Assembly: GCA_022885665.1 (NCBI GenBank)
Contig: JAGQDJ010000179.1
Span: 62,001-126,000 of the forward strand
Source: Triops longicaudatus
Taxonomy: Eukaryota; Arthropoda; Branchiopoda; Notostraca; Triopsidae
Reading direction: 5' to 3'
Length of the DNA stretch: 64,000 bases
The notes under the pieces were generated by a model that worked only from the letters and a program-made list of their open reading frames with translations, was not told the DNA's origin and made no database searches. Position numbers and translations under genes: made by a program. Position 1 is the stretch's first letter; each line of letters begins with the position of its first letter. Below, one piece after another: positions 11,294 through 22,937 of the stretch.

Positions 11294-12508
11294 TTATTCC
11301 AGCATGAACAAATTCGGGTCTGGCAGCAGATAACTAGCGGTGCATGGCTGGATTTGGGAAATATCGATAATAGCTGCGGTGGGCTCAATCGGTAGCGTCC
11401 GTTGACCGTGGAATTCCACTGCGCTCCTCTTTTTCTTCCTTCTCCCAAAGATGACGCTGCACTTTGGGTACCCACCGCAATTGCAGTTGCTATTATTGCT
11501 GTTACACTCGCAGCAAATCACTGACGTCACCACGATATTGGTGATGGTGATGGTCGTCGGTACCGTCAGGGTCGTAGGCGAAGTTATCGTACTGGTAGCC
11601 GTCACTGTGACGTTGGAATACAACGTAGAAGTAGCGGTGACGGTACTGGTCGACGTGCAAGTAAAAGAAGTACTCGTCACCGTGTTGGTGACGACGTTGG
11701 TCATGGTTATGGTGGTCGGCAGGTAGATGGTTGTACTCTGGATCACGGTAGAAAACTGGATTATGGTGGAGGTGACGGTATCCAGGGTTGCTGTTGTGGT
11801 AACGGTGGTGGTCGTCACTGAAGTGGAGGTTATGGTAGAAACGGAGGTACTGGTTGTTGTCATAGTGGAGGTGGAGATTGACAAAGAAGTCACCGTTGAA
11901 GTTGCAGTGCTTACAAGGCAAGTATTGGCAGTACTGGCCGAGCTGGTACCGGCGTTAAAGAACCCTAGACCAGCTTGGTAGCTCAAGCCGCCGTTGGCGT
12001 ACAGTGCCAAGGCTGCCAAAGGTAAAATGGCCGCCACAGCAGCGCCCAGACCCACTACAGCCGGCACCGGCACCGGCAGCGCTGGTGGAGTACCGGGAAC
12101 CAAATGGTGTTTGTGGAACAAGTCGCCAAAATTCAGTGAGTGTGGTGGTAAATGCTTAGTTTCTTGCTTATCTTGGTGGTCGTCCCTTTTATTGTCGGTT
12201 AGGTGGCCCGCCGAAGCTCCGACAGGCAGGTTCTCTTCATTGTTAAAGTCGTCGTTAGACAAAGTTTGATTCACAAAATACTGGTCGTATTCGTAGAAAG
12301 TATCTTTGAAACTGTCGTCACTGTACCGGTCGTACGCGTAATTCTGGAATTTACGGCCAGTACTGCCGGGACTGGACTCGTTCTTAGCATTTTTCCAAAA
12401 TAAGCTTGAAAATGGTGAAAATATGTGCGAAAAATCGTCAGATACTTTGTAACTTTGCACTAGCGCTGTCAACACTGTAGCCACAAGAATTAAATGAAAT
12501 TGAAACAT
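11294..12508 (-). CDS. Gene B: shorter paralogue of gene A, Ser/Thr-rich with six-Cys motif
   Basis: Single exon, 404 aa from the ATG at 12508. The frame is open to an ATG at 12556, but that lies about 6 nt from a shared initiator-like site and would put a polar stretch before the signal peptide (FQFHLILVATVLTALVQS), so I prefer 12508. Order: signal peptide, D/Y/F-rich segment (for example YEYDQYF), a hydrophobic Ala/Val/Leu/Pro block (about 140-172), about 155 residues of Ser/Thr/Val, the same 19-residue motif CCECNSNNSNCNCGGYPKC (about 331-349), basic RRKKKR, then a tail with TLPIEPTAAIIDISQ. The 19-residue Cys motif is identical to gene A, and the tail differs at 4 of 18 positions. The repeat tract is under half the length of that in A and less regular. 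No known family recognised. Confidence 0.85.
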   Translation of the reverse strand: MFQFHLILVATVLTALVQSYKVSDDFSHIFSPFSSLFWKNAKNESSPGSTGRKFQNYAYDRYSDDSFKDTFYEYDQYFVNQTLSNDDFNNEENLPVGASAGHLTDNKRDDHQDKQETKHLPPHSLNFGDLFHKHHLVPGTPPALPVPVPAVVGLGAAVAAILPLAALALYANGGLSYQAGLGFFNAGTSSASTANTCLVSTATSTVTSLSISTSTMTTTSTSVSTITSTSVTTTTVTTTATLDTVTSTIIQFSTVIQSTTIYLPTTITMTNVVTNTVTSTSFTCTSTSTVTATSTLYSNVTVTATSTITSPTTLTVPTTITITNIVVTSVICCECNSNNSNCNCGGYPKCSVIFGRRKKKRSAVEFHGQRTLPIEPTAAIIDISQIQPCTASYLLPDPNLFMLE

Positions 12509-12562
12509 TGTTGGAGTTTCAAGTAGCACTGCGAACTGGCTCGTTTGACATAACAAGACTGT

Positions 12563-12574
12563 CTGACTGGCTTT
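12563..12574 (-). promoter_or_regulatory. Initiator-like 12-mer upstream of gene B
   Basis: Minus-strand AAAGCCAGTCAG, identical to the site upstream of gene A, 55 nt before the preferred start of gene B. An A/T-rich stretch (AATAAATTAC) lies about 35 nt upstream. If transcription begins here, the ATG at 12556 would have almost no leader. Confidence 0.4.
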
Positions 12575-13489
12575 CTCGACAGTTCATCCTTTTTGTAATT
12601 TATTGCACTGGCAGCGTTTGTTGCAATTTGTTTTTCAACGTTTCCGATTAGGCCACGCCCCTTAAGCCGCTACAGTTGCTCAGCGAGTTGTGAAGCTCGA
12701 TGATTGCCGTTTAAGCTCACATAAAAGCGTTCATGTAAAGTGACTACCGGTTCAGAGGGAGTATACTTGGGACAAAAACTGGCACAGAAACCGCAAAGAA
12801 GGGATCTTTGGGACGATTCTTAGATTGCTGTGCCATGCTGTGTGATTTTATGGCAAATATCCGGTCAGGCAGAAAAATGTGAAAAAAATACACCCAGTAT
12901 ACATTTATCACGAAGAACACTGATCTGAATTAGAACGAAACATTATTTCTATTTAAAAAATACCCCAAAAATCTATTTTAGAAAATGTCATCAAAATCTA
13001 GATAGCGTGACAAATATTATTGCGAAATAGAATTGGACCGAGATTTAGTGGTCGACACAGTTTTGTTTGCAAGATGTTCGGGATTGCATTCTCGAGTTCA
13101 AATGTTGTGAGAAACTAACAAGTGAATCTTGAGGTGTGTTAGTGGCTTCAGTGAAGCGAAAATCAATAATGAATACGTGTATATCCTGTGTTTGCGTGGA
13201 AATTTAAATTCTGAGATGCCGAATGGATGCATTCGGTTTTTGATGGCAGAATAGTGTTTGGAGGGTTTTGAATTGGAGATACGTCCGAGATTGATTGAGA
13301 TTTGTCTAAAACATGGTCTCGGGAAGCTTTGAGGAAAGCTAAGCTTGGGGGGAAATATAAGAATCTTTAGCTAGTCAATAGTTTCTACAGATTTTGGTTA
13401 TTCTAGCATTGTATCTCAGATAACTCTTTTCAGCTTTCGGTCGTCAAAGATTTTTTGACGAACTTACACAAACCTAAATTTGGGTTGAA

Positions 13490-14010
13490 CCTAATGTAAA
13501 TTATGAAAGTGAACTTCACCAAATGTAACCTTAGCTGACTGGTTCTTTTAGGTTACATTAGGTTTAGTTTTAAAGTAACCCAACTTAGCCTAGCTTAACC
13601 AAGTCAAACTTACATAACTAAAGTTAACGTAACTGAAACCTAAACTTAGTAAAAATAACCACATCCATCGAAACCAACTGAACGTAAAGTGATTAAACCT
13701 AACTAAACCTAACCTGACCAACTTTTTTTTAACCTACCAAAGCGAACCCAACGTAATCGACAAAGCCCTGCCATAAAGGAGAGGATTTGAGTGAAACTGT
13801 AAAAATTTGCTACGCCCCCCCCCCCTTTTGGATCGTCCGTTTAGACCTGTCCACTTTAACATTGGGCATCATCATTTGCGTACTCCCCACCTCAGTGATG
13901 GGACAAATGTACGTTCGCTAACCTAATCCACTAATACAGTGTGACCTAACTTAACCGAGCTAAACCTAACATAACTTGACTAATCCTAATTTAACGTAAA
14001 TGAATCTAAC
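13490..14010. repeat. Degenerate TTAGGTTA/AACCTAAC block
   Basis: Dense irregular runs of AACCTAAC, TTAACC and their complement, with the G-rich form first (near 13550) and the C-rich form afterwards. It resembles decayed TTAGG-type repeat but with no exact period, so I call it interspersed low-complexity repeat rather than telomere. Confidence 0.6.
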
Positions 14011-14329
14011 CTACACTATGCATCGAGTTTCTGATCGTGTGATTCTCAAAACCAGAATAGGGATAGATGTTACAATAAAAAATAAACAGTCTACGAGTTC
14101 AACTTGGTGTAATTGGTACCCGAATTCAAACCAAGAAGAGACATTCCAACTTCAAAAGTTATTCGATGTCCAATATTGACAAAAATATTTTAATGTAGTC
14201 AATATACATATTGTTGGAACCGATTTATTATTAAAGATTTTTGCACCCTGACCAGTTCTAAGCGCTTAAAATGAGAATGACTCAAACCTTAAACGCATTT
14301 TAGGCTAAAAGACTCCCACCCACGCCGCA

Positions 14330-14640
14330 CAAGTGGAAGACCTAGCACTGAATAGCATTGTGAAGAATAGAACTCAACCAGCGTAAGACAATTTAAAGGC
14401 GTAAGTAGTACAAAATTGAGAAAATGTATTTATAATGATAAATTTAATGAGAATTATTTCCAAGAAAGATGTTTAAATCATTCAGACTCGTAAAAATCAT
14501 AAAAGGAAAATTATTGCTCAAAACTCGAAAATGGTTTAAACCAAAAATCTTGGATACCGCGTAAGCCTAAGACCATGCACTTGATAGCAGCGTACACCAT
14601 AGAACATGACGCCCGTAAGATGAGATACGACTGACAAGAA
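14330..14640. repeat. Decayed tandem duplication, period about 232 bp
   Basis: The stretch from about 14337 (starting AAGACC and ending GCGTAAGAC) recurs from about 14569 (AAGACC to CCGTAAGAT) at roughly 70% identity over 55 bp. Only two copies are clear. Confidence 0.4.
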
Positions 14641-16161
14641 GATGGAAAATGTAACGAAATCTCTGGAAAATCATTAAATGATGAGCTTAAATTACTAATA
14701 TGAAAAAATCCCTTACACTTTAAATACGAAAATTATTAGTTAGATATTAAAAACGTGTTACGCTTTAACGCCAACCATTTTTATGTAGTTAATCCTGTTT
14801 TCCCTTAGATTATGCCTACGATAGTTTCAACAAAAAAACTGTATTAATGTTAATGAAAATTAATTGAAAATAGATGAAGTAGTTTGATTCTACAGAGTAT
14901 CAATCGACCTGCTTATAATCATATGCAAGAAAGTTTATATGAGAACAAGCTCGTCACATTCATTTAACAAAAAAAACTTATTTCTGTAATATTTTCATAG
15001 AAAATTTTAATTGTGTATTTTATTTGAGTTGAAAGATAAGTTATATCCAAACAATAACAAATCGTCATGGGAAATTTGAGCTTCAGAAGGCTTAAGTAGT
15101 GCATAACGCGAAGGAGTCCTTACGAGCCTGCTGGTTAAACCGCAGACAACAAATATATACATTGGGCCGTAAAGGGTTTTGTAAACGAAGCGAAGTGTAG
15201 GTGGATTTGACAGTTATAAGTATAGTCATTTCACGGTTAAACGAACGAAAATACCGTATGGTCTGACATCCGGTCTTACGTCTTGAAATTATACCAGAAG
15301 AGAAATGTAAAATAAAAGAAAGAAGAGCCAGTATTGGACGTCTGCTTTTTTTCTGTAACACGTAGATTTTAGTGGTTTGGGAAAGTGAATATTGGCCAAA
15401 GCACTGGCTTAGCTTAAGAATATGCGGCGATTTACTGTTATCTACAAAAGTGGGAATTAGGTAATTAGGTAAAAAAGGGCTAACTAGCCTTAAGCGAGCA
15501 ATTAGCCCTAATGGTTGAAATTAATACCTTTTTATGAAAAATTTAGTGGAATATTATTATGGTAAACTTTCAGCTATAATAAGCGGGTTAAATGGTTCGG
15601 GGTTTTTATAAATGGACAAAAACAATTCCTATAAAACGAACTCCTGAAATATCCAAGAGTTTCTGACGTTTCCGAGACGGTCTTTGTAACGATGTTCCAC
15701 CCTATATTGTTATTTCACAACGTTTAGTCACATGGGGACGGATACTGTTTCTTTTATATTTTTCCATTGTTGGTTGGTTTAGTCGTAAACGCTTTGTTGA
15801 CAAATAAGTTTATTTTTATTAGTTTATTTTCAGTGCAACGTAAACGTGCGTGTGTTTCATTAGTTTTGTGCACTTTTTTCAAACTTATGCTGGGAGACAG
15901 GTGTAAGGGACTCGAGTCAAAAGTAATGAACTAAAGTAGTGCTTTTGGTTAGTGGATAAATCACCCACAATTCTTTTGAATGTCTTTTGGATTTGGTAAC
16001 GGAGTCGTACCGAGAAAACTCAAAAATAAAAATACTTTAAAATCTGATCCAGATGAGAGGTGGCCTGTTTCCTACAGGCTAAGAAGCTAGCTCAGTGAGA
16101 CAATGTCGCTGCTTAGAATGTCTGCACATTTTCCTAATACGTATCTTTAGGTTGTAAAGTA

Positions 16162-17249
16162 GCTTTAAAAATTCTGAAATCGATTAGTCCGCCAATTTGA
16201 AAATAGCATACCTTCGCCACTAGCAGAGAAGAGAAATTGAAAATTATAGTATCCATGTTGGTTATAAAAAGAAAACTACAGTTTTGAATAAGTTTAGCTG
16301 TAGTCAGATAACCGCTTTTTACTTGTGAAATATTTCAATTCAATTTATAACCCTGTATTTTAAACTTTTTTATACACATTTTAAAACATTTAGACGTCAA
16401 ACGTAGCATAGCATGCGATAACAGAATGTCGCTTTCCGCACATTCATTTGCTATTTTTTTTTCTAGCTAGAAAAAGTAACGATGGTAGCCTGTGAGAGCC
16501 ACGCTTTATCGGAAAACATCTCTAAAGTTGCTGTACAGGGGCCTTAAGACCCTTGAGCTGTCTACTCCTCAAGTCAGAATCCTTAAGCCGAGCCGAGCCT
16601 CAAACCGGTACATCTTGAGCTGAACTGAACCCGGCTAGGTTCAGCACAGCTCGAGCTGAGCCGTTTGCCAACCCTAATTTTTACTAATTTTCTTAACTCA
16701 CAGTTTCTGCTTGGATTCGGTGTAGAGGAGGGACGGAACAGTTGGAACGTCGGACAAACAGTGCAAAAATCATAACTAATGAACTACAAATATTTTGGAA
16801 CTACGAACTTTCCATAAAAGACTTCAAAATAATTCACAAAATACACATTGTTGCTTAAAAAGCTTAACTATACGAAAATAACCCTTTAAAAATTTACCTC
16901 TGTTAGATACTTTAAATTTGCTTAATACACTAACTAATAACTAGCAAAAATAGATAATTAATTGCGGAAAGCGGTATTCTGTTATCGCATGCTATAGAGA
17001 TACGTCCGATGTCTAAATGTTTGAAAATGCGCATAAATAAGTTTAAGATACAGGGCTATAAATTAAATTGAACTATTTCACAAAGGAAAAGTGGTAATTT
17101 GACTTTTCGCTACGGCTAATCTTATTCAAAACTGTAGTTTTCTTTTATACCAAAACAGAGACTATAATTTCAATACCTCTTCTCCGCTTGCGGCGAAGCA
17201 ATAAAATTTTCAGATTGGACGGACTAGTCGATTTGAGAATTCTTAAAGC
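16162..17249. mobile_element. Foldback element, 1.09 kb, long inverted repeats
   Basis: The left arm (16162 to about 16470) matches the reverse complement of the right arm (about 16930 to 17249) along its whole length at roughly 75-80% identity. Both contain AGCATGCGATAACAGAAT and AAACTACAGTTTTGAATAAG. The tips are GCTTTAARAATTCT, and both are flanked by TA (16160-16161 and 17250-17251), which suits a TA target duplication. The spacer of about 460 bp has short GAGCTGA/GAGCCGA-like repeats but no transposase frame. Best read as a non-autonomous foldback or long-TIR MITE, old enough that the arms have diverged. Confidence 0.75.
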
Positions 17250-17251
17250 TA

Positions 17252-17446
17252 GATTATGAAACATATTTGCAAAGTATGTGAGCAGAGTATAAAACTTAAA
17301 ACTTGGTGGTATCACATGGATTTGTTATGGTTTATCAACAAAGCACACCAAGTAGGTGATGCATACCTGCTATGTTTTTTCTTCTATGCTAGCTGGCTGA
17401 AAGAAAGGAAAAATATTGTGCCTGCAAAAAAAAAAAAAAAAAAAAA

Positions 17447-17477
<31 letters not shown>

Positions 17478-20400
17478 CGGGCTGACCGCTCTGTTAAAAG
17501 GGCTGGCCGTTTTTACCCATACCCGGTTTTACGATTTCTGGAGATTACAGAGTCTACTACCTGTAGGAACGTTTCGATCTTAAATTTTTCACCCTCGGTT
17601 ATATGGACCTCTTATTGTAACAGGTCATACCTCGTGCGAGATAGCCTACGCTCATTTTCCGTTCACTTTTTTACATGTAGCTGTAATACAGGTCTAAATT
17701 TCTCCTTTTTGCTACCAATTCATACTCTTAAAAAAGTCATATTTGTACTCATCTTTAACTTCATACACACCTGAAAAGCAATAGTAGTAGTTGTAGAGTG
17801 CTGAGAAAGCAAAGTCGAAAAACGTCCTAACTAAACGGCTCGTAGATAAACGACATAACTCCGGTGATTCTCTCGTGCTCAGCTTTATACTCGAATAGCT
17901 CAGGGGTTCCTAAATGGTGGAACGTTTACCCATTTAAGGTACAGAAAGTACTAAAATTGACGCGTAATTTTGAGAGAAACGTTAACATTCGAGAAATCTC
18001 TATAGGGTATGTATGATATATAAATTTCCTTGTTTCTTATTTTCTCCTCTGTCGCAGCTTACCTCTTTCGAGTACCATTTCAAATAGTTAGCTTCATATT
18101 AGTCACTGAAACGACAGGGACATTACAAACGACAAAGATATTATTTATCTGCTTATCTTTGGTCCAGCACCCTTCCCTTTATCCTCGTATTTCTAACATA
18201 GGTTACCAACGGTGGCTCCATAAGCTGCCAACGTAGGTACTAACTGTTCGCAGAAACTTTGTACCTGGACTTCACACACAGGCCAAAGCCATTTTTTACA
18301 AGAGAACCATTTACAATAAGTGCAGTGAAATTGGTCTACGCTGATTTCGCAGTTTGTAATACTTTTCTTTGCTGATGGCTGCTACAAAGTGTATATTACT
18401 CATTTTTAAAGTGTATAAGACTATTATGGGCGAATAGCACAGGATACTAGTGAACCCATATCACCAAATTCGCTTAATGTTTCGGAAAAACTTTCCGAGA
18501 GTACCCAAGTAGCACAGGTACGGCGAAGAGCTGTCCTTTTGCGACCAAGTGACGGCTCAAAGAAATGTTTCTGAGACCGTTCCTCTACAGCCAACTGTCC
18601 GTCGTTAGCTACTTGTCCTTGAAACGGTTGAGTAACGTCTTCATAAGACAAACAAACGAAGTCGATATGCTACGGCCTAACGACGGTAATGTTCGACGGT
18701 CTTAAACCTCAGAATACCTTCATAATTCCTCAGAATTACCTTAATTTTCACAGAGCAAATTTAATATTTCGTAAGTTTTATTTGAAGAAATGCTATTATT
18801 GGAAAATTAACGTGTATTTTGCGAAACTTCCTTACATTCTATATTACAAAACATAGGGCAAAGAAGGTCGTCTACTTCCGTCGTCCTCGTTCGAAGTTTT
18901 CGTCTTCCTACGTTCTGCGTAAAGATAATATACAAGATAGTTTACTAAGACTTGAAAAAAAGTATATTTATTGCGAAACTAATGGCTTTGCCTTTTAAAA
19001 ATCTGCACGTCCTACTACAGAAGAAAAAACTTAGCTTCGCATGCTATAATGTAGCGCTGTATAACAGCTTGCGTACCTTCTTGTTGCACAAAATTCATAA
19101 TGTATACAACTAACAGGAAAGTTAAGGAAGTGCCTCGAGTTATTTAGCAGCGCGACAGTTGGACGAATTAATAGACACAGAATCTTGGGGCTATGGTGTA
19201 CTGTACCTTTGATACAGCGTAGCCTGAACGAGGTCCCTGAGGAGCAATGCGATACAATTAACATGCTCGCACACCACTCTTTCTTCTCAATCATACCGGG
19301 ATTTTTCGACCTCATGATCTCAAATAAGAGTCACGGATTTTTAGACTTTTTTAAGAATTGAAGAAAAAGGACAGAATCGAAAAACAAAACCAAGGCTGTT
19401 TTTGCTTCAGAAATAGATTTTATATTTACTGTTGTTGTAGAATTTATTATACATGAGAACTAGAAGGCTTCTAGTTGAGGCAAGATAGCGACATTGTTAT
19501 TCATGAGGCATTCCAGAGTTCAAAAGATAGCTAGAACTTAAAACAGCAGATCTATAAAGCGTGTCGTAAAACAAAATTTTCAAGTAATACAAACTTTATA
19601 CTTCTAGTGGTGTGTCTCTAATTGGCCTATAGTAAGTGAAAGATGAACTCCAAGGAATTGACGGAATGGCTTTTGACTCAAAGATACGTTCCTTCAACCA
19701 AAAGGAGGCGACACTTTCAGCACATACTTTTGACCACGCTGCAAAGTAGTAACCCTATCCTTTTATAAAATAAACGATTTAGACGTTGGAAGAACCAAAA
19801 AGGACCATCTAAAAATGCAAACCATTTGACTCGACGGGACGTTTCTTTGACGAAAAAAAAAAAAAAAAAAAAGACAGTAGCTTTGAGCGGATAAATGCTA
19901 CAGTCCCTCAACGCAAATGTGTTATCCAACTGTTCATCCTGTTGGGGACGTGTCAAAGTGACGAACCTTTTCTACGTCAGTGACCGTTTTTCGGCCAAAG
20001 AGTGCTACTTGGGTAACGTACATTTTGTCTACTGTGCCTCAAAGAGTTTTTTGTGAAATATTGCTTTGTAAATTTGCAAAATGAAACTAAATTTTAACAT
20101 TTTTTGAATTTTTATATTAAGAAATAGGCTTCGACATGTTCGAGATTAATTTTTACACGAATTTTCAAAGAAAACAGATTGCAATACGACACATTAGTTT
20201 TTGAGTTATGACCTGACTAGTTTTTGCCAGTTTCCGTTTTTGCGACGTAAAAACATTAGATGGCGTGGGGAATCGATGGGAACAAATAATTGTGCTTGCA
20301 GTCCCACCTATAGTACTACGTGGTCCCAAGTTAAGGTGCACCGTCCCTTTCAGACGAAACTGTTTTGTACACATAAATCGTGCCTTTTCTTGCTTCGCAA

Positions 20401-22860
20401 TTGCCTTATGAAGGTTAATTTTTAGCCAGATTCCACTGTACATCATATATGTGAGTTACGCTGTGATATCGTTGAAGGTTCGCATTAGCGTTAAGGATAA
20501 ACCTCAATATAGGGTACATTCGTTATAACAAACTAGCGGGAGGCTTGGACAGACTTAGTGTTTAACTGGACTAGTCCGGATGATGTCTATTTTTGAGCAA
20601 CTTTCGGAGTTGAAAAACTCCGGCAGGTCCCTTTTTCCTAGTGCATAGAATTTGCACTTGGATTTGAACTTGGAACTGAACTGTTATGACAGGAATTAAA
20701 AGGGAGTTTGGACTTCGATTCACATTTGGTCTTCCATTACAAAATTCACATAGTGTCATCTAGCGAGGCTATAGAAACTACGTCTCCATCATTATGCGTA
20801 TCAATACATTGTATTGTGATGCATTTTATCGTGAACTGAACTGATCAACTGGGCTGGTCATTTAACATAACTGGAGTTTTGGCGTGTACGGAACCAGCTC
20901 AACGGTAATTTTGGCGTGAACCCATCACTTCCGTCGAGCGCGAACACCGCTTTCCATTTTACCGTGCTGGGGAAGCAGTCATTCTCAGTGAAAACGAGCC
21001 AAACAAACCTGCCGTATTCTATTCGCACGCCACGCCTGACTCAAGCTTAGGGCTGCGGGTCAATAGCGTTTGAAAGAGCTTGGTGTGGATCGCGCAACTG
21101 CCGTGGCGTGAGGTATAAGGGAATTTGCTTAGGTCGTTTTTCTTGAGAAGTACTGTATTACGGAGATGGAAGCTTACCCCGCCCACTGCTTTTATTGTAA
21201 ACATTCCTTCTTTCTGGTAAACGGGGAACTGCTCAATGTGTATTTTATTGCGAAAGCGGAGAAGAACTAGTCAGTGGATAAGTTTACGGTAATTTTCTTT
21301 CTTGAACCTTTCACTTCAACGAATAAAGGAAGTATCAAAAGGAAGGGGTGGGAAGCTCAATGGACTTTAATGGCGCCTTGCAGTATTCGTACGCAAAATC
21401 GACGGATTTGCCTAGTTTCGCCGCGAGAGGCGTAATATGACAAAGACTATAGTGACAAAAGAAAGATAACACGATAAACTTACAGTAAGTAAGGTAGTTC
21501 TAATCTTCTAATCAGTCAGTCGCATCAGAATTCAGTGCGAAAAGAAGTGACTTGTTCACATCATTTGCCTGGATTTGGACTTTTTATTGACTAACCATAA
21601 CCACGTTGTGTGCGCCTGTTGCGATGAAGAGTTGGGCTTGTCTGTGATGGAGTAGAGACGAATTGGAATAGGTTCTGCCACAAAAATAATAGTAAGATTT
21701 TGCAGTAGTAGGTTTGGATCACAGTAGGCTATAAAGGTTACACAAAGACCATAGTTTAACCTTTGTACCAGCGATCGTCAACCTTTTTTGGCGATCGCCC
21801 ACTTTGTTATATTTTCGCGTACTGAAAACCACTGGCGCCCGCCTAACATTTTACAAGAGAAACTCGACCGTAAAAATTATTTTTTTTTCGAAAACTAGAT
21901 TAGTTCGTTATTTGAAGACGTATTGTTTTATTCTACTTTAAAGTGCAATATATAACAGGATGCATTTTTAAGACACTAAAAATAGCAATAATTTCCCTTG
22001 TTAGAGATAGTGTGAAGAAGTTATATCACATTATGTAGAAGTACGCTTCATCATAATTTTAGTCATTAGGGCGTTATTAGCTAGAAAAGAGAGAAAATGA
22101 AAGGGTGCCAAAAATGCATGAGTTGACGTTATATTTCCGAAAATCAAAGCAATTAGTACTACTGCTAAACTTTTCTATAAGCCGTGCATCCGCAAACCAA
22201 CTGGATTTTTTTGTCGACATAAAATAAGAAAAATCTTCCGTTTTCTTGTAGGGAGTGGAACTATTTTCGAAATTCCATTCATTCACAAACATATATTATA
22301 TCTTAATTTTTAAAATAGAGAGCAGAGAAAGTTTTTTTTTAAAAAAAACTTTCCATTACAAACACGCCAGCTCAATAGAAAAGCTTCCAATCGAAGACTA
22401 GACTGCAGGCAGTAGATGTTATTGAGCACATGCCAGAAATGTTATGGTCCAACTCTGAATTGAATGTGAAATCGACTTTTTTGTCTTAAACAATGGGGCT
22501 TTAAATAAAATTTTCGTAGTTATAAGGAGAATAAAAGAAACCAAATTAGCGGCGTTAACGTAGAGCAATGTAGATGGATAATTCATACTTCGTTTCTCAA
22601 AAAGCCATTCCGGAAGCTCATTTCAATGACCTATCTCTCCTTTAATAAGCGAAATCCTGGTGTGTGTGCTTCGTAAACCATTATTTCTTTATTTTTAACA
22701 GATTGTCGCTTTTAAAATGGACAGTTTATTCTAGATTTGCTATAGAACCAATATTTTAGGTCACTTCTAGAAGTATCCATAAATTACTTTAAAAAATGTC
22801 AGACAATTGAAGATGTTCTGCTTGACAAATAATGTGCCTTGGAAACAGAATGTCTTTCAA
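17252..22860. other. Intergenic, no supported gene
   Basis: Holds an A-rich run interrupted by one T (17427-17470), a possible hAT-type terminus (CAGCGATCGTCAACC from 21769) without a visible partner end, and a short A/T palindrome (about 22327-22353). The 172-aa frame at 17256-17774 is driven by the A-run and overlaps intergenic sequence, so it is not called. Confidence 0.5.
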
Positions 22861-22932
22861 GCGATGGTGGTATAGTGGTTAGCATGGATGCCTTCCAAGC
22901 ATTCGACCCGGGTTCGATTCCCGGCCATCGCA
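22861..22932 (+). tRNA. tRNA-Gly-TCC: tRNA-Gly (anticodon UCC)
   Basis: 72-nt cloverleaf. The acceptor stem GCGATGG pairs with CCATCGC, with discriminator A at 22932. The anticodon stem GATGC/GCATT encloses the loop CTTCCAA, giving anticodon TCC. The T arm is CCGGG-TTCGATT-CCCGG and supplies the B box GGTTCGATTCC; the D arm holds the A-box-like TGGTATAGTGGTTAGC. No intron. It stands alone and looks functional. Confidence 0.97.
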
Positions 22933-22937
22933 TTTTT
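22933..22937 (+). terminator. Pol III terminator of the tRNA
   Basis: A run of five T directly after the discriminator base, as expected for RNA polymerase III termination. Confidence 0.85.

Larger units (their letters stand above)
12575..16159. other. Intergenic, repeat-derived
   Basis: No supported gene. Holds a TTAGGTTA-like block (13490-14010), a C-run (about 13816-13827) and a decayed two-copy tandem duplication near 14330-14640. The rest shows nothing I can name. Confidence 0.55.

Noticed and set aside
17256..17774. 172-aa plus-strand frame
   Set aside because: Lys run comes from a homopolymer A tract, no domain or splice partner, and the left part overlaps the end of the foldback element's flank.
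18440..18660. Coding-looking stretch in both orientations (plus DTSEPISPNSLNVSEKL; minus frame 18651-18424)
   Set aside because: Possible acceptor and donor signals, but no family, no neighbouring exons in phase and no further support. Could be a decayed exon.
21769..21800. hAT-like left end CAGCGATCGTCAACC
   Set aside because: No matching right end or target duplication found downstream, so kept only as a remark in the region entry.
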